64,000 nt of DNA from Aplectana chamaeleonis (Eukaryota; Nematoda; Chromadorea; Rhabditida; Cosmocercidae): assembly GCA_029168955.1 (NCBI GenBank), contig JAPDOI010000272.1, positions 248,001-312,000 of the forward strand. Reading direction: 5' to 3'. Below, one piece after another: positions 23,393-33,905 of this stretch. The position numbers were made by a program, and so were the translations under genes. The notes beneath the pieces are model-generated. The model ran no database searches and was not told the origin of the DNA. It saw only the letters and a program-made list of their open reading frames with translations. Positions within the stretch are counted from its first letter, which is position 1; each line of letters opens with the position of its first letter.

Positions 23393-26300
23393 GTGCGGCA
23401 CTTTCTACGGCGTCCGGCGCACTTTCATTTGGGTCCCACACACTTTCTAGGGCGTTCCGCGCACACTCATTTGGGTCCCGCACACTTTCTACGGCGTCCG
23501 GCGCACTCCCACTTGGGTCCCGCACACTTTCTACGGCGTCCGGCGCACTCTCATTTGGATCCCACACACTTTCTAGGGCGTTCTGCGCACACCCATTTGG
23601 GTCCCGCACACTTTCTACGGCGTCCGGCGCATTCCCACGTGGGTCCCGCACACTTTCTACGGCGTTCTGCGCACACCCGTTTGGGTCCCGCACACTTTCT
23701 ACGGCGTCCGGCGCACTCCCACTTGGGTCCCGCACACTTTCTACGACGTCCGCCGCACTCTCATTTGGGTCCCACACACTTTCTACGGCGTTCTGCGCAC
23801 GCTCATTTGGGTCCCGCACACTTTCTACGGCGTCCGGTGCGCTCCCACTAATGTCCTGCACACTTTCTACGGCGTTCTGCGCACGCCCATTTGGGTCCCG
23901 CACACTTTCTACGGCGTTCGGCGCACTCTGATTTGGATCCCACACACTTTCTACGGCGTCCTGCGCGCTCCCACTTGGGTCCCGCACACTTTCTACGGCG
24001 TTCTGCGCACACCCATTTGGGTCCCACACACTTTCTACGGCGTTCTGCGCACACCCATTTGGGTCCCGCACACTTTCTACGGCGTCCGGCGCACTCTCAT
24101 TTAGGTCCCAAAACTTTCTACGGCGTTCTGCGCACACCCATTTGGGTCCCGCACACTTTCTACGGCGTCCGGCGCACTCCCACTTGGGTCCCGCACACTT
24201 TCTACGGCGTCCGGCGCACTCCCACTTGGGTCCCGCACACTCTCTACGGCGTCCTGCGCACTCTCATTTGGGTCCCACACACTTTCTACGGCGTTCTGCG
24301 CACACTAATTTGGGTCCCGCACACTTTCTACGGCGTTCTGCGCTTACCCATTTGGGTCCCACACACTTTCTACGGCGTTCCGGCGCACTCTCATTTGGGT
24401 CCTACACACTTTCTACGGCGTCCGGCGCACTCCCACTTGGGTCCCGCACACTTTCTACGGCGTTCTGCGCCCACCCATTTGAGTCCCGCGCACTTTCTAC
24501 GGCGTCCGGCGCCCACCCATTAGGGTCCCGCACACTTTCTACGGCGTCCGGCGCACTCTCATTTGGGTCCCACACACTTTCTACGGCGTTCTGCGCACAC
24601 CCATTTGGGTCCCGCACACTTTCTACGGCGTCCGGCGCACTCTCATTTGGGTCCCACACACTTTCTAGGGCGTTCTGCGCACACCCATTTGGGTCCCGCA
24701 CACTTTCTACGGCGTCCGGCGCATTCCCATTTGGGTCCCGCACACTTTCTAGGGCGTTCTGCGCACACCCATTTGGGTCCCGCACACTTTCTACGGCGTC
24801 CGGCGCACTCCCACTTGGGTCCCGCACACTTTCTACGGCGTCCGGCGCACTCTCATTTGGGTCCCACACACTTTCTAGGGCGTTCTGCGCACACCCATTT
24901 GGGTCCCGCACACTTTCTACGGCGTCCGGCGCACCCATTTGGGTCCCACACACTTACTACGGCGTTCTGCGCACACCCATTTGGGTTCCGCACACTTTCT
25001 ACGGCGTCCGGCGCACTCCCACTTTGGTCCCACACACGTTCTACGGCGTTCTGCGCACACCCATTTGGGTCCCGCACATTTTCTACGGCGTCCGGCGCAC
25101 TCCCACGTGGGTCCCGCACACTTTCTACGGCGTCCGGCGCACTCTCATTTGGGTCCCACACACTTTCTAGGGCGCTCTGCGCACACCCATTTGGGTCCCG
25201 CACACTTTCTACGGCGTCCGGCGCACTCCCATGTGGGTCCCGCACACTTTCTACGGCGTTCTGCGCACACCCGTTTGGGTCCCGCACACTTTCTACGGCG
25301 TCCGGCGCACTCCCACTTGGGTCCCGCACACTTTCTACGGCGTCCGGCGCACTCTCATTTGGGTCCCGCACACTTTCTACGGCGTCCGGCGCACTCTCAT
25401 TTGGGTCCCACACACTTTCTAGGGCGTTCTGCGCACACCCATTTGGGTCCCGCACACTTTCTACGGCGTTCTGCGCACCCCCATTTGGGTCCCACACATT
25501 TACTACGGCGTTCTGCGCACACCCATTTGGGTCCCGCACACTTTCTACGGCGTCCGGCGCATTCCCACGTGGGTCCCGCACACTTTCTACGGCGTTCTGC
25601 GCACACCCATTTGGGTCCCGCACACTTTCTACGGCGTCCGGCGCACTCCCACTTGGGTCCCGCACACTTTCTACGGCGTCCGGCGCACTCTCATTTGGGT
25701 CCCACACACTTTCTAGGGCGTTCTGCGCACACCCATTTGGGTCCCGCACACTTTCTACGGCGTCCGGCGCACTCCCACTTGGGTCCCGCACACTTTCTAC
25801 GGCGTCCGGCGCACTCTCATTTGGGTCCCGCACACTTTCTACGGCGTCCGGCGCACTCTCATTTGGGTCCCACACACTTTCTAGGGCGTTCTGCGCACAC
25901 CCATTTGGGTCCCGCACACTTTCTACGGCGTCCGGCGCATTCCCACTTGGGTCTCGCACACTTTCTACGGCGTTCTGCGCACACCCGTTTGGGTCCCGCA
26001 CACTTTCTACGGCGTCCGGCGCACTCCCACTTGGGTCCCGCACACTTTCTACGACGTCCGGCGCACTCTCATTTGGGTCCCACACACTTTCTAGGCCGTT
26101 CTGCGCACACCCATTTGGGTCCCGCACACTTTCTACGGCGTCCGGTGCGCTCCCACTTGGGTCCCGCACACTTTCTACGGCGACCGGCGCACTCTCATTT
26201 GGGTCCCGCACACTTCCTACGGCGTCCGGCGCACTCTCATTTGGGTCCCACACACTTTCTAGGGCGTTCTGCGCACACCCGTTTAGGTCCCGCACACTTT

Positions 26301-28870
26301 CTACGGCGTCCGGCGCACTCCCACTTGGGTCCCGCACACTTTCTACGACGTCCGGCGCACTCTCATTTGGGTCCCACACACTTTCTAGGCCGTTCTGCGC
26401 ACACCCATTTGGGTCCCGCACACTTTCTACGGCGTCCGGTGCGCTCCCACTTGGGTCCCGCACACTTTCCACGGCGTTCTGCGCCCACCCATTAGGGTGC
26501 GGCACTTTCTACGGCGTCCGGCGCACTTTCCTTTGGGTCCCACACACTTTCTAGGGCGTTCTGCGCACACCCATTTGGGTCCCGCACACTTTCTACGGCG
26601 TCCGGCGCACTCCCACTTGGGTCCCGCACACTTTCTACGGCGTCCGGCGCACTCTTATTTGGATCCCACACACTTTCTAGGGCGTTCTGCGCACACCCAT
26701 TTGGGTCCCGCACACTTTCTACGGCGTTCTGCGCACACCCATTTGGGTCCCACACATTTACTACGGCGTTCTGCGTACACCCATTTGGGTCCCGCACACT
26801 TTCTACGGCGTCCGGCGCATTCACACGTGGGTCCCGCACACTGTCTACGGCGTTCTGCGCACACCCGTTTAGGTCCCGCACACTTTCTACGGCGTCCGGC
26901 GCACTCCCACTTGGGTCCCGCACACTTTCTACGACGTCCGGCGCACTCTCATTTGGGTCCCACACACTTTCTAGGCCGTTCTGCGCACACCCATTTGGGT
27001 CCCGCACACTTTCTACGGCGTCCGGTGCGCTCCCACTTGGGTCCCGCACACTTTCTACGGCGTTCTGCGCCCACCCATTTGGGTCCCGCACACTTTTTAC
27101 GGCGTCCGGCGCACTCCCACGTGGGTCCCGCACACTTTCTACGGCGTCCGGCGCACTCTCATTTGGGCCCCGCACACTTTCTACGGCGTCCGGCGCACTC
27201 TCATTTGGGTCCCGCACACTTTCTACGCCGTCCGGCGCACACCCTTTTGGGTCCCGCACACTTTCTACGGCGTTCTGCGCACACCCACTTGGGTCCCACA
27301 CATTTACTACGGCGTTATGCGCACACCCATTTGTGTCCCGCACACTTTCTACGGCGTGCAGCGCATTCCCACGTGGGTCCCGCACACTTTCTACGGCGTT
27401 CTGCGCACACCCATTTGGGTCCGGCACTTTCTACGGCGTCCGGCGCACTTTCATTTGGATCCCACACACTTTCTACGGCGTCCGGCGCATTCACACGTGG
27501 GTCCCGCACACTGTCTACGGCGTTCTGCGCACACCCGTTTAGGTCCCGCACACTTTCTACGGCGTCCGGCGCACTCCCACTTGGGTCCCGCACACTTTCT
27601 ACGACGTCCGGCGCACTCTCATTTGGGTCCCGCACACTTTCTACGCCGTCCGGCGCACACCCTTTTGGGTCCCGCACACTTTCTACGGCGTTCTGCGCAC
27701 ACCCACTTGGGTCCCACACATTTACTACGGCGTTATGCGCACACCCATTTGTGTCCCACACACTTTCTAGGGCGTTCTGCGCACACCCATTTGGGTCCCG
27801 CACACTTTCTACGGCGTTCTGCGCACACCCATTTGGGTCCCACACATTTACTACGGCGTTCTGCGTACACCCATTTGGGTCCCGCACACTTTCTACGGCG
27901 TCCGGCGCACTCCCACTTGGGTCCCGCACACTTTCTACGGCGTCCGGCGCACTCTTATTTGGATCCCACACACTTTCTAGGCGTTCTGCGCACACCAATT
28001 TGGGTCCCGCACACTTTCTACGGCGTTCTGCGCACACCCATTTGGGTCCCACACTTTCTACGGCGTCCGGCGCACTCTCATTTGGAGTCCCGCACACTTT
28101 CTACGGCGTCCGGCGCACGCACACTTTCTAGGGCTCTGCGATTTGGGTCCCGCACACTTTCTACGGCGTTCTGCGCACACCCATTTGGGTCCCACACATT
28201 TGCTACGGCGTTCTGCGTACACCCATTTGGGTCCCGCACACTTTCTACGGCGTCCGGCGCATTCACACGTGGGTCCCGCACACTGTCTACGGCGTTCTGC
28301 GCACACCCGTTTAGGTCCCGCACACTTTCTACGGCGTCCGGTGCGCTCCCACTTGGGTCCCGAACACTTTCTACGGCGTTCTGCGCCCACCCATTTGGGT
28401 CCCGCACACTTTTTACGGCGTCCGGCGCACTCCCACGTGGGTCCCGCACACTTTCTACGGCGTCCGGCGCACTCTCATTTGGGTCCCGCACACTTTCTGC
28501 GCCGTCCGGCGCACACCCTTTTGGGTCCCGCACACTTTCTACGGCGTTCTGCGCACACCCACTTGGGTCCCACACATTTACTACGACGTTATGCGCACAC
28601 CCATTTGTGTCCCGCACACTTTCTACGGCGTGCAGCGCATTCCCACGTGGGTCCCGCACACTTTCTACGGCGTTCTGCGCACACCCATTTGGGTCCGGCA
28701 CTTTCTACGGCGTCCGGCGCACTTTCATTTGGATCCCACACACTTTCTACGGCGTCCGGCGCACTCCTACTTTGGTCACACACATATTCTACGGAGTCTT
28801 TCGTACTCCTGCTGGGGTCCCGCACAGTATCTATGGCGTTCTGTGGCGCACTTCTGAGTCACACCGTGCG

Positions 28871-29397
28871 GCGTTTCAAAAAGTACTTCCGAGATCCCGC
28901 CGTATTGATTGAAGCGTTGCCCCGTCAAATCCTGAGCAAAAGCCTATCAGTAACGGTGTTTATTTCACTAGTTCGTTTTTACGAATAAGTAAACGTCGGA
29001 TGGTTTATAATAACACGCTTACGTGTTTTTGTCTTTCTTTACCCTCAATTTTGAGGTTCCGCAAAAATTGAGCTACCAACTTCAAAATTTGACAGGAGCT
29101 AGGTGCAAACAAAACCAGCTTCCTGGCCAAAAATGAGCTCTCTAGCTCAACGATAAGTGTTCCAACAAGATCGTGAACGCCAACTGAAGAAAAAAGAATA
29201 TGAACATTTTTTCGACCAAAATGGCGTGGTTTTGACACCTTTTCTCGAATCTCAGGAAACCATTCCGGGCCATTTTTTGAACAGTTATTCACCTTTTCTA
29301 AAGTATATTAAAAGCAAAAAGAACGGTCTTCCTACGTTTACTCTGGACCCTGATACTGAGATCAGGGGGTTGCGCGATGGCGAATCAAAGCCAAATC
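28871..29397. other. Satellite right flank, no gene recognised
   Basis: The last monomers (28,740-28,870) are strongly diverged, then the sequence becomes unique and AT-rich. A short inverted pair (CTCAATTTTGAGG near 29,043 and AAAAATTGAGCTACC near 29,064) is present. No coding evidence. Confidence 0.4.
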
Positions 29398-29420
29398 TGG
29401 TGAGCGCTTCGCGCTCACCA
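29398..29420. repeat. Perfect 10-bp-stem hairpin with TTC loop
   Basis: TGGTGAGCGC (29,398-29,407) and GCGCTCACCA (29,411-29,420) are exact complements around TTC. The same GC-TTC-GC apex recurs in the hairpin minisatellite at 42.05-42.9 kb. Confidence 0.85.
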
Positions 29421-31264
29421 CAATTGCACAGGCCCACTCGTCTTTGGTTCGGTCGATCCCAAGCGCGAACGACAATAATCCGATCCGCGAAGTTCTGCTG
29501 GTGGTTTACAACGCAATAACTGTGAAACGACTTCTCGCGACGCCAGTTTGGTTCGAAATCATCAAGATATCACGAAAGACCCAGCACGGAAAGTTGCTAT
29601 TAAGAGAATACAGAAAATAACACCCCATCTGAATCGCAATAGTAGGCAAGAAGATGTGGATGGGGCAGACTTTCTTCCGGGATTTCTTGTCTCGGAGAAT
29701 GAGACACCTATAGCGCGGGCCAGGGGGAAAATCCTCCGATTTCCAGAATTTTTCTTGTAAGAGCCGATATGGCGAAAACCAAAAAAATCTGAGATCAGCA
29801 ACATCAGGATTAGCGGGCTCTGTGATGGTGTTGACGTGGGAAAACACTTCCCCACAAGGGAATGAGCTTCCGAGGATAAAAAAACACTATAGATAATTAG
29901 TAGACTACTTCAGCAATTGATATATGCATGCATAAAGGAAATCACACAAAGCTGGTTTTTCATCAACGAAATTTGTGGGACAATTCATGATAAGAAGCAA
30001 TGTGCACTTGGCATGCAGATGGGTTTCCCAGATGAATTGTTTTTTAAGAATGGATGTTCTTCAGATAGAGTTGAGCGGCCACTAGGTCTGCAATGTGGAT
30101 GATCGAGCAAGGCACATTGAGACCGCCCTTCGCCTTTCAGCAATAACTTGCGACCCTATGCGATGGCTAGAAAAGAGAGCGAATTTGAAAGAAAAGTGGG
30201 CTTACTCAGACATTCGATGTAATGAACTCGATACCAATAGCATATTTTCCGCCGAGCACCTGCCGGAACATATCGTATTGGTTAGCGGATGATAACAGCA
30301 GATGCCTTCTGTTATGAACCCGATACCAATAGCATATGGTCCGGGAACATATCCGCTTGGTTAGCGGAAGACAAGAATTTTAATCAGCTATCAGTTTCGC
30401 CTAGGTTTCCAAAGCTATTCTATACCACGAAAACGTGATTTTTCATCACCAAAACGTTGAAACACTCATCGCTATAATTGTAACATGTTTTGGAACGCTC
30501 ATAAAATCTAATTTCACAGAAAATTAATTGTTCTCCGAATAAGTGTTCTACATAACACAAGAATTCTACCTTCACACTATGCATGCTACTCTTCTCTATA
30601 ATATATTAACTTCTACAGAAATACCTACAAAACAGTATGACATCGGTCTTTGATTATAAAACAAAACAAATACTACGTATTCTTTTCTAGAATTCATACA
30701 ACATACTATTCCATAATCTATTCCCTACTTGAAGAAAAAATAACATTACAAATGCGTGTGTTCCCTGGAACAGTCCAGTGCACCCCCCCGGAGCGTGATT
30801 TGGTAGAATTTTTGGCGTTTTCTCGGACCCCCCCTGGAGCGTGATTTGATCTGCTTTAATACAAATTTAAAGAAGAGGAAGCATTCATAAAACTGGTATG
30901 AATAGTAAATTAGATCACGGACGAGAGTTTAAACAGTGTACTCCTATCAGTCTACACCTCTATTAAGAATCCTATTGAACGTATAATTTTTAATCCTCTT
31001 CCAAATTTTGAGTAAAAAAACACTGGTTGAAGAAAAGTAACTTCAAGAATAACCCACTTTAAGTACCTGTAGAAAAAAAGGTTAGACGAAATTAAACAAT
31101 AATCACAGCAAGAAGTGAGAAAATTGAAAAAGTAGGCTTATAAAAGCAGAAAACAGAGAAACAAGGCATAAATAATAGAACGAAACAGAAATCATTCAAG
31201 ACTATTTCTGTCTACGACGCTAGACGCTTACAGTATTAAAAGCGAGCGGACCGATCGTCAACTC
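29421..31264. other. AT-rich stretch with no confirmed gene
   Basis: Nothing in 29,421-29,910 is recognisable. A 61-codon frame at 29,917-30,102 (beginning MIYACIKEITQSWFFINEI) has somewhat protein-like composition but no family I recognise. 30,210-30,370 contains two diverged copies of a segment around GATACCAATAGCATA and TTGGTTAGCGGA, related to the repeat at 31,265-31,930. 30,788-30,845 has two copies of GGAGCGTGATTTG preceded by C runs. Confidence 0.4.
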
Positions 31265-31437
31265 GGAAAGACGTTTTTGGTTGGCGGATCACAACAGACA
31301 ATCGGATTGGTTGGCGGTTCATAACAGCCTCCTGTTTCAACCAATACCAGACCTATAGCGAACCAATACACTGCGAACGTGGCCGCGCTTTGTTTTTCAG
31401 TAATCAATTTTGGTATCCTATTGGTTGGCGGTTGATA
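31265..31437. repeat. TTGGTTGGCGG-motif repeat, left part (LINE target)
   Basis: TTGGTTGGCGG occurs at about 31,269, 31,305 and 31,421, each followed by a variant of ATCACAACAG / TTCATAACAG / TTGATA. The sequence resumes at 31,873 after a LINE insertion and continues to about 31,930 with GAGTTCATAACAGCGAATGTCTGAG-like sequence. In reverse complement that part matches 30,206-30,230, supporting one interrupted repeat. Confidence 0.55.
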
Positions 31438-31872
31438 CGCATACGCACTGTATGGCACAGAGTGTTATCCAATGACCAAGGAAGCAGAACGACGGCTAGG
31501 CGTGATGGAAACGAAGATGCTCAGGTGGAGTGGTGGATTGACCCGATTGGACCGAGTTCGGAATGAAGATGTGCGTGAAAGTTTCGGTGTCGCGCCCATT
31601 TCGGACAAACTTCGCGAAAATCGCCTAAGATGGTATGGGCACGTTCTGCGAGCTGGAGAACACTCGATAGCGAAAGCGGCTATGCAGCTCCAAGTGACGG
31701 GCCAGCGACCAAGAGGACGACCTAAGCAGAGATGGCTGGATGTTTTGCACAACGATATGAAAATTGCAGGCCTCCATCCTGACAATGCGAATGACAAGGT
31801 CAAATGGCGGCAACGTTCGAGAAAAGCGGACCCTGCTACAATGTGGGACAAACGCTGAAGAAGAAGAAGAAG
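31438..31872 (+). pseudogene. 5'-truncated LINE: C-terminal end of reverse transcriptase ORF with GAA tail
   Basis: An open frame ends at 31,858 and covers the end of a non-LTR retrotransposon polyprotein: ALYGTECYPMTKEAERRL, ETKMLRWSGG, TRLDRVRNEDVRESFGVAP, LRWYGHVLR, RPRGRPKQRWLDVL and KADPATMWDKR. This segment lies after the reverse transcriptase fingers/palm in RTE-like elements common in nematodes and other animals. The reading frame is intact, so the copy is young, but it lacks endonuclease and catalytic reverse transcriptase and cannot move by itself. After the stop comes (GAA)n, a typical simple 3' tail. Exact 18-bp direct repeats (ATTGGTTGGCGGTTGATA, 31,420-31,437 and 31,873-31,890) flank it, consistent with target-primed integration. 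Confidence 0.85.
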
Positions 31873-31936
31873 ATTGGTTGGCGGTTGATAACTACCCTGC
31901 TTTTTGGTGTCGAGTTCATAACAGCGAATGTCTGAG

Positions 31937-32422
31937 AAGGCACAGAACACCCAAAAATTTATTTCTCAGATTTCATGCTTATCTTGAAGAGAGCCACGCT
32001 TTGATCACAATGGTATCTCTGAAATCGTCCAAGACCTTCTACGAACTGAGATATGGCTTCTTGAAAATGACTGCATTTTGAGGGCAAAAATTTGTTGGAC
32101 GAGTTGTCTCAGGCCTATATTTCTCTTCATTCGCAATCGCTGCACGAGAGCAAAACAGGATGAGGACATAGACCGGCAATGGTCTGAAGAACGACGATAT
32201 ATTAAGAATCCATCCATCCATTTAGCTACCATCGAGTTCGGAAATCTGGTAGGGGGTGTGGCCCGTGGTGGTGAGCGAAGGAGGTCGGGGCCGTGGTGGT
32301 CGCTTATTTCTCGCTTATTTGGAGCAATTGAGATCTCGCATTTGGCACGTGTTACACAGGGAAGGTCTTCTACACAATTACACGAAAATCACAAAGTTCA
32401 TATCTGAGGGTGTACTGTACCT
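31937..32422 (-). mobile_element. TTAA-type element, family R2, copy C (reverse orientation)
   Basis: In reverse complement this follows copies A and B (981-1927) through shared AGGCCTGAGACAACTCGTCC, CAGTCATTTTCAAGAAGCC-like and TTGTGATCAAAGCG landmarks. Its ends read AAGGCACAGAACACC and the complement of AGGTACAGTACACC. The right end abuts TTAA (32,423-32,426), which is also the left boundary of the next element, so the two share a target site. No coding capacity. Confidence 0.65.
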
Positions 32423-32426
32423 TTAA

Positions 32427-33412
32427 AGGCAGCAGACACGCTTGAAAAAGTCGTTGAGATACCTACGCTACTTGGGTCGTATGGCCCCTAGTAGAATGCT
32501 CACGCCGTTGGAAGCGTCGAAAACGAGTGAAAACTACTAAATTCAGGTCGAAAAATTTCGTCAGCCACGCCCATGAGTTTTCAACCCTGCTCCCCTCAAT
32601 ATACAAATAGGGTCACTTCGGCTAATTTTTGAAGCTTCCATCAAGGTGAGCGTTTTAGTACAAGCTGTAAGAGTCTATCGGCTTCGCTATCCCAACCGTT
32701 TTATCATTAATATTAGCTATTTCAACCTCTCGGGCAAAACTCGTCCAATTTTACCCCATAACAAAAACAGCCGCCATTCGTGTGTTTGCATGCAGTTTTC
32801 GTCGTTTTTTTTTTCGTTAATATCCCATGTTGCTAGCTTCAAACCTTCTATTTATGACAAAAAATCGATACCATTTTTGAGCGTGTCTGTTGCCTCTAAA
32901 AGAGCCCGACGACAAAGGCGCATTGGATCATAGTAGACTGACTGTGAATCTTTTCAAGGTGCAAACAAATTCGGGAATGGGCAACTGTTCCAAGCAACCT
33001 GCAGAAAGTCCGATTTTCGAAGGCAGCAGACCATATAGAGGAATAACCGCTGTTCTTGTTATCGGGTGAAAGTGGACGAGTAACACAGCGCGCGGTTGGA
33101 GCAGCGTACATTACCGACAAAACAAATATAGCTAAGCCGGTGGACTCTTACAGCTTGTACTAGAACGCTCACCTCGTTGGAAGCATCAGAAAACCAGCCA
33201 AGGTGACCGTATTGGAACAATCAATATGAACCAGTTTGCATGGGGGGGGGTGGAGACTGCAGAGCGAGTGGGCGGAGTTGTCAATTTTTTTCGACTTGAC
33301 ATTGCTCGCATTTAGTAGTTTTGACTTACAACGGCGTAAGCGTTCTGCTAGAGGCCATGCGATCAAAGCAGCGTAGTTATATCAACAACCTTTCCGAGCA
33401 GGTCTGCTGCCT
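32427..33412. mobile_element. ~1-kb palindromic TTAA-type element
   Basis: The element is 986 bp with ends AGGCAGCAGACACGC and the complement of AGGCAGCAGACCTGC. It is flanked by TTAA (32,423-32,426) and TTAG (33,413-33,416). The arms pair along most of the element with substantial divergence (for example 32,488-32,560 with 33,300-33,360, and 32,630-32,675 with 33,140-33,190 around GTACAAGCTGTAAGAGTC). A run of G near 33,242 marks one arm. No coding frame. By its ends it belongs with the other TTAA/AGGCA elements. Confidence 0.7.
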
Positions 33413-33569
33413 TTAGGTCCTAAATTTACACCGGCGGGACGCTGCGGAAATAGCAAGACAACTATCACTTATGTGCGCACTAACTGTGCTCAGGCATGCC
33501 AAAAGGAACAGTGGTCGCATAAAAACGCGCCGGAAGCCCGTCCCGAGCAGTTATACACAATGCGGCACT

Positions 33570-33905
33570 GCACACAATACCGCGACTATCCAAGGGAAAA
33601 AATAGGCGAAGTGGACAACTAAAGCGACTTTTCCTCATAACTTGCTTAGTAGTGCTCCAATCTCAGTTTTAAAGACATCGTAGCGATCCCCTCAACGAGA
33701 GTATTTCAATGATATGTAGAAGTATGAAGTTTTATGTAGGTTTTCTGTAATTTCTCCAGAAAAACCGTTTTTCACTCTATTCATTCCAAGTTATCGGGTT
33801 GTCTTGTGTAAAACATGCACGACAAACGACCTAAATAAAAAACAGGAAGCGATACAATATACAACATATTCTTATTGGGATTATGCATTCCACTTGTTCT
33901 GCGGG
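33570..33905 (+). pseudogene. Decayed inverted copy of the exon-like segment at 40.07-40.41 kb
   Basis: This segment is homologous in reverse complement to 40,070-40,412 and 50,975-51,308; shared landmarks are GGGAAA-AATAGGCGAAGTGG, AGTGCTCCAATCTCAGTTTTAAAGAC, GTAGGTTTTCTGT and GGAAGCGATACAA. In the duplication this region looks like two exons around a 76-bp intron. Here the acceptor AG is lost (TGTGTAAAACATGC) and the exon has indels and stops, so this copy is dead. The LINE at 33.9 kb begins where the homology ends. Confidence 0.6.

Larger units (their letters stand above)
9467..28870. repeat. Satellite, 42-bp-unit array of roughly 460 monomers
   Basis: The 42-bp monomer is two 21-bp halves: GTCCCGCACACTTTCTACGG then CGTCCGGCGCACTCTCATTTG, about 62% G+C. 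Recurrent second halves are CGTCCGGCGCACTCTCATTTG (a), CGTCCGGCGCACTCCCACTTG (b), CGTCCGGCGCATTCCCACGTG (c) and CGTTCTGCGCACACCCATTTG (d). Type a is usually followed by a CCCACACACTTTCTAGGG half and then type d, giving a common a-d-b trimer of 126 bp. Since 42 is a multiple of three and the unit lacks stops in several frames, open frames of up to about 1,050 codons on the plus strand and 620 on the minus strand run through it. They encode 14-residue repeats in different frames and are not treated as genes. Small indels near 12,590-12,990, 15,890 and 28,040-28,140 break the phase. Confidence 0.95.

Noticed and set aside
8892..28870. CRISPR array
   Set aside because: Units are contiguous tandem copies with no unique spacers and no cas genes; the surroundings are eukaryotic.
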